Of a stretch of 64,000 nucleotides of DNA, positions 27,007 through 36,816 are shown piece by piece. A program made the position numbers and the translations under genes. The stretch is from Acinetobacter tandoii DSM 14970 = CIP 107469. Its GTDB lineage: Bacteria > Pseudomonadota > Gammaproteobacteria > Pseudomonadales > Moraxellaceae. The notes under the pieces are model-generated. The model was not told where the DNA came from. It saw only the letters and a list, made by a program, of their open reading frames with translations, and did no database searches. The first letter of the stretch is position 1, and each line of letters begins with the position of its first letter. The stretch lies in assembly GCF_000400735.1 (NCBI RefSeq), contig NZ_KE007367.1, forward strand, positions 424,672 through 488,671, given 5' to 3'.

Positions 27007-28212
27007 TTAAACCCGCTGAATAATCATTGCAATACCTTGACCGACACCAATACACATCGAACACAAGGCATAGGTTCCACCCGTTTGTTCCAATTGGTTT
27101 AAAGCCGTGGTGACTAAACGTGCACCCGATGCACCTAACGGATGACCAATCGCAATCGCACCACCATTGGGATTTACTTGTGTCGTGTCATCTGCCAGAC
27201 CTAAATCACGGGTAACCGCCAGTGCCTGTGCCGCAAAAGCTTCATTCAGCTCAATCACATCCATCTGTTCGATGCTGAGATTAGCTTGTTTCAGCAGCTT
27301 CTTAATCGCTGGTGCTGGGGCAAAGCCCATGATGCGCGGTTCAACCCCCACAGCCGTAGACGCAATAATCTTGGCACGTGGTTGAAGCTGGTATTGCTCG
27401 ACGGCTTGTTCCGAAGCAATTAGTACAGCAGCCGCACCGTCATTGATGCCTGACGCGTTTCCCGCTGTGACGGTGCCTTCTGCTGTGACGACTGGCTTCA
27501 GTTTCGCCAAACCTTCCAAGGTGGTCGATGCACGAGGATGTTCATCGGTATCCACCACAATCGGATCACCCTTACGCTGCGCAATACTTACAGGGATGAT
27601 CTCATGTTTAAAAAAGCCTTGAGCTTGCGCGGTTGCTGTGCGCTGTTGACTCGTCAAGGCAAACTGGTCTTGATCTGTACGATCAATCTTAAATTGTTGT
27701 GCCACATTCTCTGCAGTCTGTGGCATGGTCTCTACACCATACATGGCTTTCAGCTTCGGATTGATAAAACGCCATCCCATGGTGGTGTCTTCAATCTTCT
27801 GGCTACGACCATAAGCCGTTTCCGATTTACCCATCACAAAGGGTGCACGCGACATGCTTTCCACACCCCCTGCAATGATCAGGTTCGCTTCACCCGCTTT
27901 AATGGCACGGGCTGCCATGGCAATCGCATCCAACGATGAACCACATAGACGGTTGATGGTGGTGGCTGGAACTTCAACCGGTAAGCCTGCCAACAATGCC
28001 GACATACGCCCCACATTGCGATTGTCTTCTCCCGCTTGGTTGGCACAGCCGTAAATCACGTCATCGACTTGTTTCCAGTCCACGCTTGGATTACGTTGCA
28101 TTAAGGCTTGAATCGGCACAGCACCCAAGTCATCGGCACGGACTGGGGCGAGTCCACCGGCATAACGGCCGAATGGGGTACGGATGGCATCGATGATATA
28201 AGCGTCTTTCAT
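27007..28212 (-). CDS. catF: 3-oxoadipyl-CoA thiolase
   Basis: Cleaves 3-oxoadipyl-CoA with CoA to succinyl-CoA and acetyl-CoA, the last step of the beta-ketoadipate pathway. The 401 aa protein has the nucleophile Cys in NRLCGSSLDAI (about residue 90), the NEAFAAQALAV motif, GHPLGASGAR and the second active-site Cys in CSMCIGVGQG. Sequence alone cannot separate catF from pcaF; position in the cat-ben cluster decides. It is followed 61 bases on by catD and preceded by a 452-base gap with a palindromic element. Confidence 0.92.
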   Translation of the reverse strand: MKDAYIIDAIRTPFGRYAGGLAPVRADDLGAVPIQALMQRNPSVDWKQVDDVIYGCANQAGEDNRNVGRMSALLAGLPVEVPATTINRLCGSSLDAIAMAARAIKAGEANLIIAGGVESMSRAPFVMGKSETAYGRSQKIEDTTMGWRFINPKLKAMYGVETMPQTAENVAQQFKIDRTDQDQFALTSQQRTATAQAQGFFKHEIIPVSIAQRKGDPIVVDTDEHPRASTTLEGLAKLKPVVTAEGTVTAGNASGINDGAAAVLIASEQAVEQYQLQPRAKIIASTAVGVEPRIMGFAPAPAIKKLLKQANLSIEQMDVIELNEAFAAQALAVTRDLGLADDTTQVNPNGGAIAIGHPLGASGARLVTTALNQLEQTGGTYALCSMCIGVGQGIAMIIQRV

Positions 28213-28313
28213 GTTAATCTTGTCCTTTGAAACGGGACTCTGCTGATAGATAAACTGTATCTAGTCACAATGGAGTCTTACCATGTTCGGTTAAATGCCA
28301 GTAGCTCGTTCTT

Positions 28314-28578
28314 GTCACTTTTTTAAAAAAGTGACCAAAAACCTTTGTTGAACAGATGAGGCTTCCTTGTCTCCCTGTTCAACTTAGCGACATCCATGTC
28401 GCCTGTCACGATAGTGAATTACGGGGAAAATCCAAATCTTAAGAAGTGAGAACCGTATTCAAAGCGTTCCATTCAGTATTTCTCGATGGCGGCATGGATG
28501 CCGCCCGTTGGACTTTGGTATATGGATATACCATCAGCCCAACAAAGATTTTTGTTACTTTTCATCTCTGAAAAGTAA
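28314..28578. repeat. Palindrome-rich element with complementary hexaloops in the catJ-catF gap
   Basis: A 265-bp structured element. Its left end is a perfect 22-bp palindrome (28314-28335, GTCACTTTTTT and complement) and its right end a related hairpin TTACTTTTC-N6-GAAAAGTAA (28555-28578). The inner flanks 28331-28350 and 28540-28558 are complementary except for two mismatches and a one-base gap, so the whole can close on itself. Inside are GTTGAACAG/CTGTTCAAC (28347-28355, 28375-28383) and three tight hairpins with hexaloops: GCGAC-ATCCAT-GTCGC (28387), GGCGGC-ATGGAT-GCCGCC (28488) and GGTAT-ATGGAT-ATACC (28517). Loop one is complementary to loops two and three. No ORF of note. The remaining gap, 28213-28313 and 28579-28664, shows nothing I can name. 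Confidence 0.7.
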
Positions 28579-28664
28579 GGGTATCGCCTACACGGAACGT
28601 TTTGCTTGAACCAGTATTCGAGGCAATGACCTTATTCAAACAATTAAATTTTCAAACTAATCAG

Positions 28665-29315
28665 TTAATGTGTCGCATCCACCAACGGAGCACCCGTCAT
28701 GGCCTGCAATTCTGCAAAACTTAGACCGTCGACTTTCTCAATCACTTTTAACCCTTCCGCAGTGACATCAATCACACACAGGTCGGTATAAATACGGTCA
28801 ACACACTTTTGTCCTGTGGCGGGGTAAGTCAGCTCAGCCACAATCTTCGGTTCACCGTTTTTGGTGACATGATCGGTGGTGATAAACACTTTTTTAGCGC
28901 CGACGGCCAAATCCATCGCTCCACCTACTGATGGAATTGCATCGGGTGCACCAGTATGCCAGTTGGCCAAGTCACCATTGGCTGCGACTTGAAAGGCACC
29001 AAGGACTGCAATATCCAAATGCCCACCACGCATCATGGCAAACGAATCCCCATGATGGAAAAAGGCGCCGCCTTGTAACATGGTCACATATTCTTTACCC
29101 GCATTGATCAGCTCAGGATCTTCTTCACCTGCGGCAGGTGGTGGACCAAAAGCCAATAAACCATTTTCAGAATGCAGGAAGATCTCTTTGTCATTCGGTA
29201 AGTAGCTGGCAATCTTGGTGGGTAAGCCAATACCTAAATTGACATAAGCTCCATCGGGAATATCTTGGGCCACACGTTCAGCAATCTGGTTGCGGTTGAG
29301 TTTTTGATAGCTCAT
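28665..29315 (-). CDS. catJ: 3-oxoadipate CoA-transferase subunit B
   Basis: Beta subunit of the succinyl-CoA:3-oxoadipate CoA transferase, which activates 3-oxoadipate. At 216 aa it has the catalytic Glu in HSENGLLAFGP (about residue 50), IGLPTKIASYLP and the GGAMDLAVGAKKVF segment. It starts 13 bases after catI. It cannot be told from pcaJ or scoB by sequence; the cluster position gives the name. Confidence 0.9.
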   Translation of the reverse strand: MSYQKLNRNQIAERVAQDIPDGAYVNLGIGLPTKIASYLPNDKEIFLHSENGLLAFGPPPAAGEEDPELINAGKEYVTMLQGGAFFHHGDSFAMMRGGHLDIAVLGAFQVAANGDLANWHTGAPDAIPSVGGAMDLAVGAKKVFITTDHVTKNGEPKIVAELTYPATGQKCVDRIYTDLCVIDVTAEGLKVIEKVDGLSFAELQAMTGAPLVDATH

Positions 29316-29328
29316 GATGTTCTCCCGA

Positions 29329-30009
29329 TTACACAGCTACAGGTTCAGGCTGAACCTGCACCACATGTTGAACGAAGATGCCTGGGGTGATGATGTGTTC
29401 TGGATCAAGCGTCTCGAGTTCCACCACTTCAGACACTTGGGCAATGGTCACATTGGCTGCCATGGCCATGATTGGGCCAAAGTTACGTGCCGATTTACGG
29501 TAGACCAGATTGCCCCAACGGTCGCCTTGTTGGGCTTTAATCAAAGCGAAGTCAGCTTTGATTGGGTATTCGAGTACATAATCTTTACCGTCGATGTGAC
29601 GAGTTTCTTTACCTTCGGCCAATAAAGTACCAAAGCCTGTAGGGGTAAAGACTGCACCGAGTCCCATGCCTGCGGCTTGAATACGGCAGGCCAAATTGCC
29701 TTGAGGGACTAATTCCAATTCGATTTTGCCTGCACGATAGAGTTCATCGAAAACCCAAGAGTCGGACTGACGCGGGAATGAGCAGATGACTTTTTTCACT
29801 GCACCGGCTTTCAACAGTTTCGCCAGACCATAATCGCCATTGCCTGCATTGTTGCTGACGATGGTGAGGTCTTTACGTCCAAGTTTGATCAGCCCGTCAA
29901 TGAGTTCAGCAGGTTGTCCTGCTGTTCCAAAACCACCAATCATGATGGTTGAGCCGTCTTGTATCTGGGAGAGCGCTTCCGTTAAGGTCGCTGCACTTTT
30001 ATCTATCAT
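29329..30009 (-). CDS. catI: 3-oxoadipate CoA-transferase subunit A
   Basis: Alpha subunit of the same CoA transferase, 226 aa, with the glycine-rich CoA-binding GGFGTAGQPAELIDGL (residues 25-40), SNNAGNGDYG and the GTLLAEGKE segment typical of the subunit A family. It is followed by catJ and lies 29 bases after benE, so benzoate uptake and the CoA steps are in one transcriptional unit. Confidence 0.9.
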   Translation of the reverse strand: MIDKSAATLTEALSQIQDGSTIMIGGFGTAGQPAELIDGLIKLGRKDLTIVSNNAGNGDYGLAKLLKAGAVKKVICSFPRQSDSWVFDELYRAGKIELELVPQGNLACRIQAAGMGLGAVFTPTGFGTLLAEGKETRHIDGKDYVLEYPIKADFALIKAQQGDRWGNLVYRKSARNFGPIMAMAANVTIAQVSEVVELETLDPEHIITPGIFVQHVVQVQPEPVAV

Positions 30010-30038
30010 AATATTTCCTAGACCCTATATAGGTCGGA

Positions 30039-31259
30039 CTAACTTTTACTAGATTGAGTGGATGAAATAGTGGTAGGTTCAGTAGGGCGTTTGGTTAAAA
30101 TGACATGTGCGAATAAACCAATCACAATGCCCCAAAAAACGGAACTTAGGCCTAAAAAATGCATTCCTGAAGCCGTAGCTAAAAAGGTAATGAGTGCGGA
30201 ATCCCGTTGAGGCTCATCCCTCATAGCAACAGCGATATTGGTTGAAATGGCGCCCAATAAGGCCAATCCAGCCAGTGCTGCAACAAGCTCTTTTGGCAGT
30301 AAGCTGAAGAGCAGAACGATACTGCCTGCAAACAGCCCACCTAAAATATAAAAAATGCCGTTGGCAACCCCTGCGATGTAGCGTTTTTCCTTTAACTCAT
30401 GCGCATCTTTACCCATACAAAGCGCAGCGGTAATCGATGCCAAAACGATGGTAATGCCACCTACACAAGCGACAGCCAATGACGCAATACTGGTGGTCGT
30501 GATAATTGGCTTGGCAGGTATGTCATAACCACTGAGTTTCATGATGGCCATGCCTGGTAAAAACTGTCCCGTCAGACTGACTAAAATCAAAGGCAGGGCA
30601 AGGTTTAAGGTGGAATGCCAAGTCCATTCTGGAGTGATCAACTGAGGAATAGCAAGTTGGAAATCTAAACTCACCGCATTCATTTCACCAAGCCCAAAGC
30701 TCAATGAAACACCAGAAAGAAGTACCCAAAGCATGCTATAACGTGGGGAAATTCGTTTTGCGACTAAAAATACAAACAACATGCTAAATACAATAATTGG
30801 CATGCTATTAGTTGCGCTAAATAACCCTAAACCAAACTGAAATAAGATTCCTGCCATCATGCCTGCGGCAACGGATTGAGGAATCCATTTCAACAATTTA
30901 TCGAAATAACCACTTATACCAATAAGGAAAATTACCACAGCCGAGGTGATGTAGGCAGCAACTGCTTCATTCAGGCTAATATTCGGGAACAGGGTGACCA
31001 ATAAAGCCGTACCCGGTGCAGACCATGCCGTAATCACAGGGACTTTAAATTTAATGGAAAGGAAGATCCCTGCCACAGCTGCCCCAATCGAAATACCCCA
31101 AATCCATGAAATCATCATGGTTGGGGAAACCTGAGCTTGTTGCGCAGCCTGAAAGAAGATAATAAGTGGGCCTGAATAGGAAATCAGCACTGCCAAAAAT
31201 CCTGCGACAGTGGCTGAAATAGACCAATCTTCTTTCAAGGTTTTAAACAGGGTAGCCAT
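30039..31259 (-). CDS. benE: Benzoate/H+ symporter BenE
   Basis: Inner-membrane permease of the BenE family, 406 aa with 11-12 hydrophobic segments. Family features include FSGPLIIFFQAAQ-like N-terminus (here YSGPLIIFFQAAQQA), AWSAPGTALLV and GGITIVLASITAALCMG. It imports benzoate for the enzymes encoded just upstream. A. baylyi has benK, benE and benP; only benE is in this cluster. Confidence 0.9.
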   Translation of the reverse strand: MATLFKTLKEDWSISATVAGFLAVLISYSGPLIIFFQAAQQAQVSPTMMISWIWGISIGAAVAGIFLSIKFKVPVITAWSAPGTALLVTLFPNISLNEAVAAYITSAVVIFLIGISGYFDKLLKWIPQSVAAGMMAGILFQFGLGLFSATNSMPIIVFSMLFVFLVAKRISPRYSMLWVLLSGVSLSFGLGEMNAVSLDFQLAIPQLITPEWTWHSTLNLALPLILVSLTGQFLPGMAIMKLSGYDIPAKPIITTTSIASLAVACVGGITIVLASITAALCMGKDAHELKEKRYIAGVANGIFYILGGLFAGSIVLLFSLLPKELVAALAGLALLGAISTNIAVAMRDEPQRDSALITFLATASGMHFLGLSSVFWGIVIGLFAHVILTKRPTEPTTISSTQSSKS

Positions 31260-31312
31260 TTATTTGCCTCCATGCAGACACGATCCTGTATATAAAGTTG
31301 TTTAGTGATCAA

Positions 31313-32098
31313 TTAGCCTTGATCACCACCGCCGACGGGAACAACTGTACCTGTCATATATGACGAATCATCTGAAGCAAGGAATACAATTGCATTTACT
31401 TGTTCCTGAATCGTGCCATAACGGTTCATAAAACTACGATCAATGGTCTGATCGACCACTTGTTGCATCCACGCTTTTTCATTTTCGGAAAGAGGGTTTG
31501 CATTGCGTGGTACTTTACGTGGCGGTGCTTCTGTTCCACCTGTAGCAATTGCATTTACTCGGATCCCATCTTTGGCATGTTCAAATGCCAGTGATGCGGT
31601 GAGGGCATTGACACCGCCTTTGGATGCTGAATAGGGCACGCGGTTAATTCCGCGAGTTGCTATAGAGGATACATTTACAATCGTACCTTTCTGATTTTTA
31701 ATCATTTCAGGTAAAACAGCGCGACAACACCATAGCGTTGGAAATAATGAACGATTGACTTCTTTAATGATTTCTTCTTCAGAAAATTCTTCAAAGGGTT
31801 TCATCCAAATTGCACCACCGACATTATTGATGAGTACATCAACACGGCCATAGATTTCAAGTGCTTTTGCTACAATGGCTTGTGCGCCTGCGAAAGTTTC
31901 AAGATTGGCTTTGACTGTTATAGCATCACCTTGATGTGCTTCAATCTCTGCTAATGTTTCATCTACATAGTCAGATAAATCAGCTAAGACAACTTGTGCA
32001 CCTTCTTCAGCCACTTGGAGTGCAACCCCACGACCAATGCCTTGAGCGGCACCAGTCACAATCACGACTTTGTTTAAGAATCTTTGATTTGACGCCAT
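31313..32098 (-). CDS. benD: 1,6-dihydroxycyclohexa-2,4-diene-1-carboxylate dehydrogenase
   Basis: NAD-dependent short-chain dehydrogenase that converts benzoate cis-diol to catechol with loss of CO2. The 261 aa protein has the cofactor loop VTGAAQGIGRGVA (residues 14-26), NNVGGA, the catalytic Ser in VNVSS and YSASKGG with Tyr/Lys. It is separated from benC by 291 bases that hold a hairpin related to the catJ-catF element. Confidence 0.94.
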   Translation of the reverse strand: MASNQRFLNKVVIVTGAAQGIGRGVALQVAEEGAQVVLADLSDYVDETLAEIEAHQGDAITVKANLETFAGAQAIVAKALEIYGRVDVLINNVGGAIWMKPFEEFSEEEIIKEVNRSLFPTLWCCRAVLPEMIKNQKGTIVNVSSIATRGINRVPYSASKGGVNALTASLAFEHAKDGIRVNAIATGGTEAPPRKVPRNANPLSENEKAWMQQVVDQTIDRSFMNRYGTIQEQVNAIVFLASDDSSYMTGTVVPVGGGDQG

Positions 32099-32211
32099 TT
32101 TTTGAACTCACTTATCATCCAATATAAAGATGAATTTTTAAATTTATACAATTTGGCACGCCTACATCCTAATAGCTGGACATCAGTTACTGGATTAACC
32201 TTTGGTTAGAT

Positions 32212-32344
32212 TTACTTTTCTTTTGGGAAAAGTAAGCAGAACCATTGTCATTTGTAGAACTCGTCGAAACCTATGACTTGATATCCTCCTCGCCAAAAAA
32301 GCATTTTTACCAAGTAGTCTGGCCTCGAACAATTGCAAATGACA
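32212..32344. repeat. Hairpin and inverted repeat in the benC-benD gap
   Basis: TTACTTTTC-TTTTGG-GAAAAGTAA (32212-32235) has exactly the same 9-bp arms as the right end of the element at 28555-28578, with a different loop. Downstream, TGTCATTTG (32246-32254) and CAAATGACA (32336-32344) are perfect 9-bp arms enclosing about 80 bases. It looks like a diverged or partial copy of the same repeat family inside the ben transcript. Confidence 0.55.
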
Positions 32345-32389
32345 TTTTCGCGTACCATCTTTTCTATAACTTAAATATTGGGTGATGTA

Positions 32390-33469
<1,080 letters not shown>

Positions 33470-33482
33470 GATGACGCTTAAA

Positions 33483-33992
33483 TCAGAGGTGGTAAATATC
33501 AATGACTTGATTGATATAGTCATTTTTCAGGACCACGTATTTGCTTAAAATCTGTGGTTGCGCGCCTGAAAAATCGATTTCATAACGTGACATGCCAAAA
33601 TAGCTGTAGTTGGTTTTGTAACGGAAACTTAAGGTGTTCCAGTTAAAACGAACTGTCACTTTGTTGCCATCACGTGCCATCACTTCAATATTGCTAATAT
33701 TGTGGCTGGTGCGGGTATCTGGCATGGTTGCAGAAGAGCGTTCGGTTTTAATACGGAACACACGGTCTTCAAGACCTTGACGGTCTGGGTAATAAATTAG
33801 TGAAATTTCAGACTGAGGATCTTCAGTTAAACGGTCATCATCATCCCAAGCAGGCATCCAAAAAGAAGCAGATGGAGCATAACAATTTAACCAGTCATCC
33901 CATTGTTCATCATCTAGAAAACGTGCTTCTTGATAAAGAAACTGTGCAATCTGTTCGAGAGAGCTGCGTTCTAAAGTGGCAGTGGCATTCAT
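33483..33992 (-). CDS. benB: Benzoate 1,2-dioxygenase small subunit
   Basis: Beta subunit of the ring-hydroxylating dioxygenase, 169 aa, SnoaL/NTF2-like fold, mainly structural. Typical segments are [19 protein letters not shown], the Trp/Asp-rich WMPAWDDDD, and SHNISNIEV. Its ATG overlaps the benA stop by 4 bases, so the two subunits are translationally coupled. Confidence 0.95.
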   Translation of the reverse strand: MNATATLERSSLEQIAQFLYQEARFLDDEQWDDWLNCYAPSASFWMPAWDDDDRLTEDPQSEISLIYYPDRQGLEDRVFRIKTERSSATMPDTRTSHNISNIEVMARDGNKVTVRFNWNTLSFRYKTNYSYFGMSRYEIDFSGAQPQILSKYVVLKNDYINQVIDIYHL

Positions 33993-35374
33993 GCGATCTC
34001 TCCTTGTTCATTCACGAGTGCTTTTTCTGAGGCAATGGCATGTTTCATCGTTTCTAGCCAATATTGATGTTGAGCGAGGTACAAGCCTTCATCTTCGGTT
34101 TTAATGCCGCTGAGTTTTGGTTTTAACCCAATTTCGTTGGCAGCGTCATCAGGGCCTTGAATCCAGTGTTTCGAGCCACGGCACATGTCATTCCATTCCA
34201 GTTCAATCCCTGCATAACCTGCTTGGCAAGCACGGAATTCTTCAAGATCATCGGGTGTTGCCATGCCTGAAGCATTAAAGAAATCTTCATATTGACGAAT
34301 ACGGCGAGTACGTGCTTCTGGTGCTTCACCTTTCGGGGCGATACAGTAAATGGTCACTTCAGTTTTGTTGACTGCCAGTGGGCGTAAGACACGAATTTGT
34401 GAACCAAACTGATCCATCAAATATACATTTGGATATAAGCAAAGATTACGTGAGCGCTCGATCATCCATTTCGACATTGGTGCACCGAATTTCTCGGTAT
34501 ATTCCTCTGCTTTAGGGTAGTTCGGACGATCTTCTGGGTTTGCCCATTGTGTCCAGAGCAACATGTGACCATTGTCAAAACCGTATGAACCACCGCCTTG
34601 TTTACCCCACGAACCTGCGCTCATGGCACGGATGTTGTCACCTGCTTCTTTCTCTTTACGCTGTTGGGTTGTGGCTGCATAGTTCCAGTGTACGGCAGAC
34701 ACGTGATAACCATCGGCACCATTTTCAGCAGTCAGTTTCCAGTTGCCTTCGTAAGTGTAGGTTGATGAACCACGTAAAACTTCCAGACCTTGCTCAGACT
34801 GATCGACAATCATGTCAATGATTTTGGTGGTTTCACCTAAAAATTCTTCCAGTGAAGGAACATCAGGATTCAAGCTACCAAACAAGAAGCCTTTGTAGTT
34901 TTCAAAACGTGCTACTTTTTTCAGGTCATGTGAACCTTCTTGATTAAAGCAATCTGAATAACCAGCTTCACTTGGATCTTTTACTTTTAGGAGTTTACCT
35001 GAGTTGTTAAACGTCCAACCGTGGAATGGGCAGGTGTAAGTTGCCTTGTTGCCACGTTTATGGCGGCAAAGTTGTGCACCACGATGTGAACAGGCATTGA
35101 TCATGGCATTGAGTTCACCATTACGGTTACGCGCAATAATGATTGGCTGGCGTCCCATATACGTGGTGTAGAAGTCATTATTATTTGGAATTTGGCTTTC
35201 ATGTGCCAAGTACACCCAGTTACCTTCAAAAATGTATTTCATTTCAAGGTCAAATAAGGCTTGATCAGTAAATACTGAGCGATGCAGTTTAAATTCGCCA
35301 GTTTCAAAATCGTCAACAAGCAATTCATCAATACGATCGAGGTGACTGGTGTTAATTACAGGAATACGAGGCAT
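33989..35374 (-). CDS. benA: Benzoate 1,2-dioxygenase large subunit
   Basis: Catalytic alpha subunit that dihydroxylates benzoate to the cis-diol. The Rieske site is CSHRGAQLC...YTCPFHGW (C-x-H ... C-x2-H), with an extra Cys in GAQLC. The mononuclear iron site is in [14 protein letters not shown] (the two His) with a later Asp. ATG 35374, seven bases after GGAG, gives 461 aa and the [14 protein letters not shown] start of Acinetobacter BenA; the frame opened at 35437 adds 21 residues. It follows catA by 83 bases. Confidence 0.97.
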   Translation of the reverse strand: MPRIPVINTSHLDRIDELLVDDFETGEFKLHRSVFTDQALFDLEMKYIFEGNWVYLAHESQIPNNNDFYTTYMGRQPIIIARNRNGELNAMINACSHRGAQLCRHKRGNKATYTCPFHGWTFNNSGKLLKVKDPSEAGYSDCFNQEGSHDLKKVARFENYKGFLFGSLNPDVPSLEEFLGETTKIIDMIVDQSEQGLEVLRGSSTYTYEGNWKLTAENGADGYHVSAVHWNYAATTQQRKEKEAGDNIRAMSAGSWGKQGGGSYGFDNGHMLLWTQWANPEDRPNYPKAEEYTEKFGAPMSKWMIERSRNLCLYPNVYLMDQFGSQIRVLRPLAVNKTEVTIYCIAPKGEAPEARTRRIRQYEDFFNASGMATPDDLEEFRACQAGYAGIELEWNDMCRGSKHWIQGPDDAANEIGLKPKLSGIKTEDEGLYLAQHQYWLETMKHAIASEKALVNEQGEIA

Positions 35375-35409
35375 GTCCGTTCTCCGAGGTTCCAAATGTG
35401 GGGAACACT

Positions 35410-35442
35410 CCGAAATGACAGTTGATTTAGATGTCATTTCGG
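35410..35442 (-). promoter_or_regulatory. Intercistronic hairpin between catA and benA
   Basis: CCGAAATGACA (35410-35420) and TGTCATTTCGG (35432-35442) are perfect 11-bp arms, and GGAA/TTCC outside can extend the stem past a small bulge. It lies 36 bases before the benA start. No T run follows on -. Confidence 0.6.
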
Positions 35443-35457
35443 TTCCTAAAATATGGG

Positions 35458-36378
35458 TTAAGCGCTAGCGCGACGACGATCTACTTCAGTTGAAGGAGCG
35501 CCTTGCTGTTCTTTTACTAACTCAATATTGAATGTGATGTGCTTGAACGGTTGATTTAAACCGCGACGAGCAATTTCAGCTTCATCGGTCACATCTACAG
35601 CAGTGGCAACTAAACCATCACGGGTTGCAAAGGCAAAGTCATCCCAAAGGTATTGATCACCTTCAATGTTGAACTGAGTAGTGAGCTTGCGATAACCAGG
35701 AGCAGAGACAAAGTAATGTACATGTGAAGGGCGGTTACCATGACGACCTAGCTTATTTAACACCGCTTGAGTCGTGCCATCAGGTGGGCAACCGTAGCCT
35801 ACAGGCATGGTGGTCTGTGCCACATATTTGCCATCAGCATCCGTTAAAATACTACGACGTAAGTTAAAGTCAGATTGAGATTTATCGAAGAATGAGTAGT
35901 TGCCTAAGCTGTTTGCATGCCAAACTTCAACTTTGGCACCTTCAATAATGTTGCCATCAGTATCAGTTACTGTACCTTCAATAAACAAAGTTGGAATTTT
36001 GTCAGTTTCAGAACCATCATCCATGCGGGCAAAACCAGTAGATTCTGGTGCACCTGCAACATAGAGTGGACCTTCAATGGTACGTGGCGTACCACCTGTA
36101 ATACCTGCTTTAGCATCGGCTTCATCGGCACGAAGGTCTAAATAATGTTCTAAGCCTAACCCCGCTGCGAGTAGACCTAATTCATTGGCTTGACCTGCAT
36201 CGGTAAAATATTCCAGACCTTTCCAAAGTTCAGTTTGACTGATGTCGAGGTCTTCAATGGCTTGGAATAGATCGCCCACTAAGCGCACAACAATTTGTTG
36301 TACACGTGCATCGACAGGACCAGTTGCAGTGTCGACGTTCATTTCTTTTACGAGGGCATCAATTTGTTGGCGGTTCAT
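35458..36378 (-). CDS. catA: Catechol 1,2-dioxygenase
   Basis: Intradiol Fe(III) enzyme that cleaves catechol to cis,cis-muconate. The 306 aa protein has an N-terminal helical dimerisation domain (1-105) and the catalytic beta sandwich with [25 protein letters not shown] (Tyr ligand), and [22 protein letters not shown] with Tyr and His ligands. ATG 36378 gives the normal length; upstream codons to 36450 are probably not translated. In A. baylyi catA is apart from catBC; here it sits between catC and benA. Confidence 0.96.
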   Translation of the reverse strand: MNRQQIDALVKEMNVDTATGPVDARVQQIVVRLVGDLFQAIEDLDISQTELWKGLEYFTDAGQANELGLLAAGLGLEHYLDLRADEADAKAGITGGTPRTIEGPLYVAGAPESTGFARMDDGSETDKIPTLFIEGTVTDTDGNIIEGAKVEVWHANSLGNYSFFDKSQSDFNLRRSILTDADGKYVAQTTMPVGYGCPPDGTTQAVLNKLGRHGNRPSHVHYFVSAPGYRKLTTQFNIEGDQYLWDDFAFATRDGLVATAVDVTDEAEIARRGLNQPFKHITFNIELVKEQQGAPSTEVDRRRASA

Positions 36379-36480
36379 ACTATCGCTCCTTAAGTATGTT
36401 TGAGTGGCTGGCGCATGCTTGATCTCATCAAAACACTTAGCGGGCCACATTCCTTGTGAATACAGATTTTTTTTACACGT

Positions 36481-36498
36481 TGGGAAGCTGTCTTCCCA
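36481..36498 (-). promoter_or_regulatory. Intercistronic hairpin between catC and catA
   Basis: TGGGAAG-CTGT-CTTCCCA has perfect 7-bp arms and a 4-base loop, 12 bases after the catC stop on the - strand. On - it is followed by A-rich sequence, not T, so it should not terminate catBC transcription before catA. Confidence 0.55.
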
Positions 36499-36510
36499 TT
36501 ATTCCTTTGC

Positions 36511-36801
36511 TTAACGATCATCTTCACGAATAGAAGAGGGATGTCGGTTCAGTGGCATCACTTCAATATTCATGTAGGGATAAAGTGGTAAACCCTGCAA
36601 CAGGTTATGCAACTCATCATTGCTCTCGACATCAAAAATACTGATGTTGGAGTATTGGCCTGTAATACGCCAAATGTGGCGCCATTTGCCTTGCTGTTGC
36701 AGTTCTTGCGAATATGCCTTTTCAACCGCTTTAATTTCATTTGCCTGTTCTGCTGGCATATCCTGCGGTAGGTTTACATCCATTCTTACGTGGTAAAGCA
36801 T
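36511..36801 (-). CDS. catC: Muconolactone delta-isomerase
   Basis: Converts muconolactone to 3-oxoadipate enol-lactone. The 96 aa length is that of the family, and MLYHVRMDVNLPQDMP, EKAYSQELQQQGKWRHIWRI and the YPYMNIEVMPLNRHPSS ending are characteristic. It begins 15 bases after catB, after an AAGGAATT ribosome-binding site. Confidence 0.96.
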   Translation of the reverse strand: MLYHVRMDVNLPQDMPAEQANEIKAVEKAYSQELQQQGKWRHIWRITGQYSNISIFDVESNDELHNLLQGLPLYPYMNIEVMPLNRHPSSIREDDR

Positions 36802-36816
36802 GTAGAATTCCTTTAA

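Noticed and set aside
28314..28335. Perfect 22-bp palindrome read as an intrinsic terminator
   Set aside because: The stem is mostly A-T, has no T run after it on either strand, and lies next to larger complementary sequences; part of the repeat element instead.
26169..30009. Apparently higher GC in catD-catF-catJ-catI than in flanking genes, read as recent transfer
   Set aside because: Counted by eye on a few lines, GC varied from about 42 to 60 percent and some ben lines reached 50; not enough to claim a compositional break.
33999..35437. Longer BenA from 35437
   Set aside because: The extra 21 residues fall in the catA-benA hairpin region; ATG 35374 has GGAG at correct spacing and gives the known BenA N-terminus.
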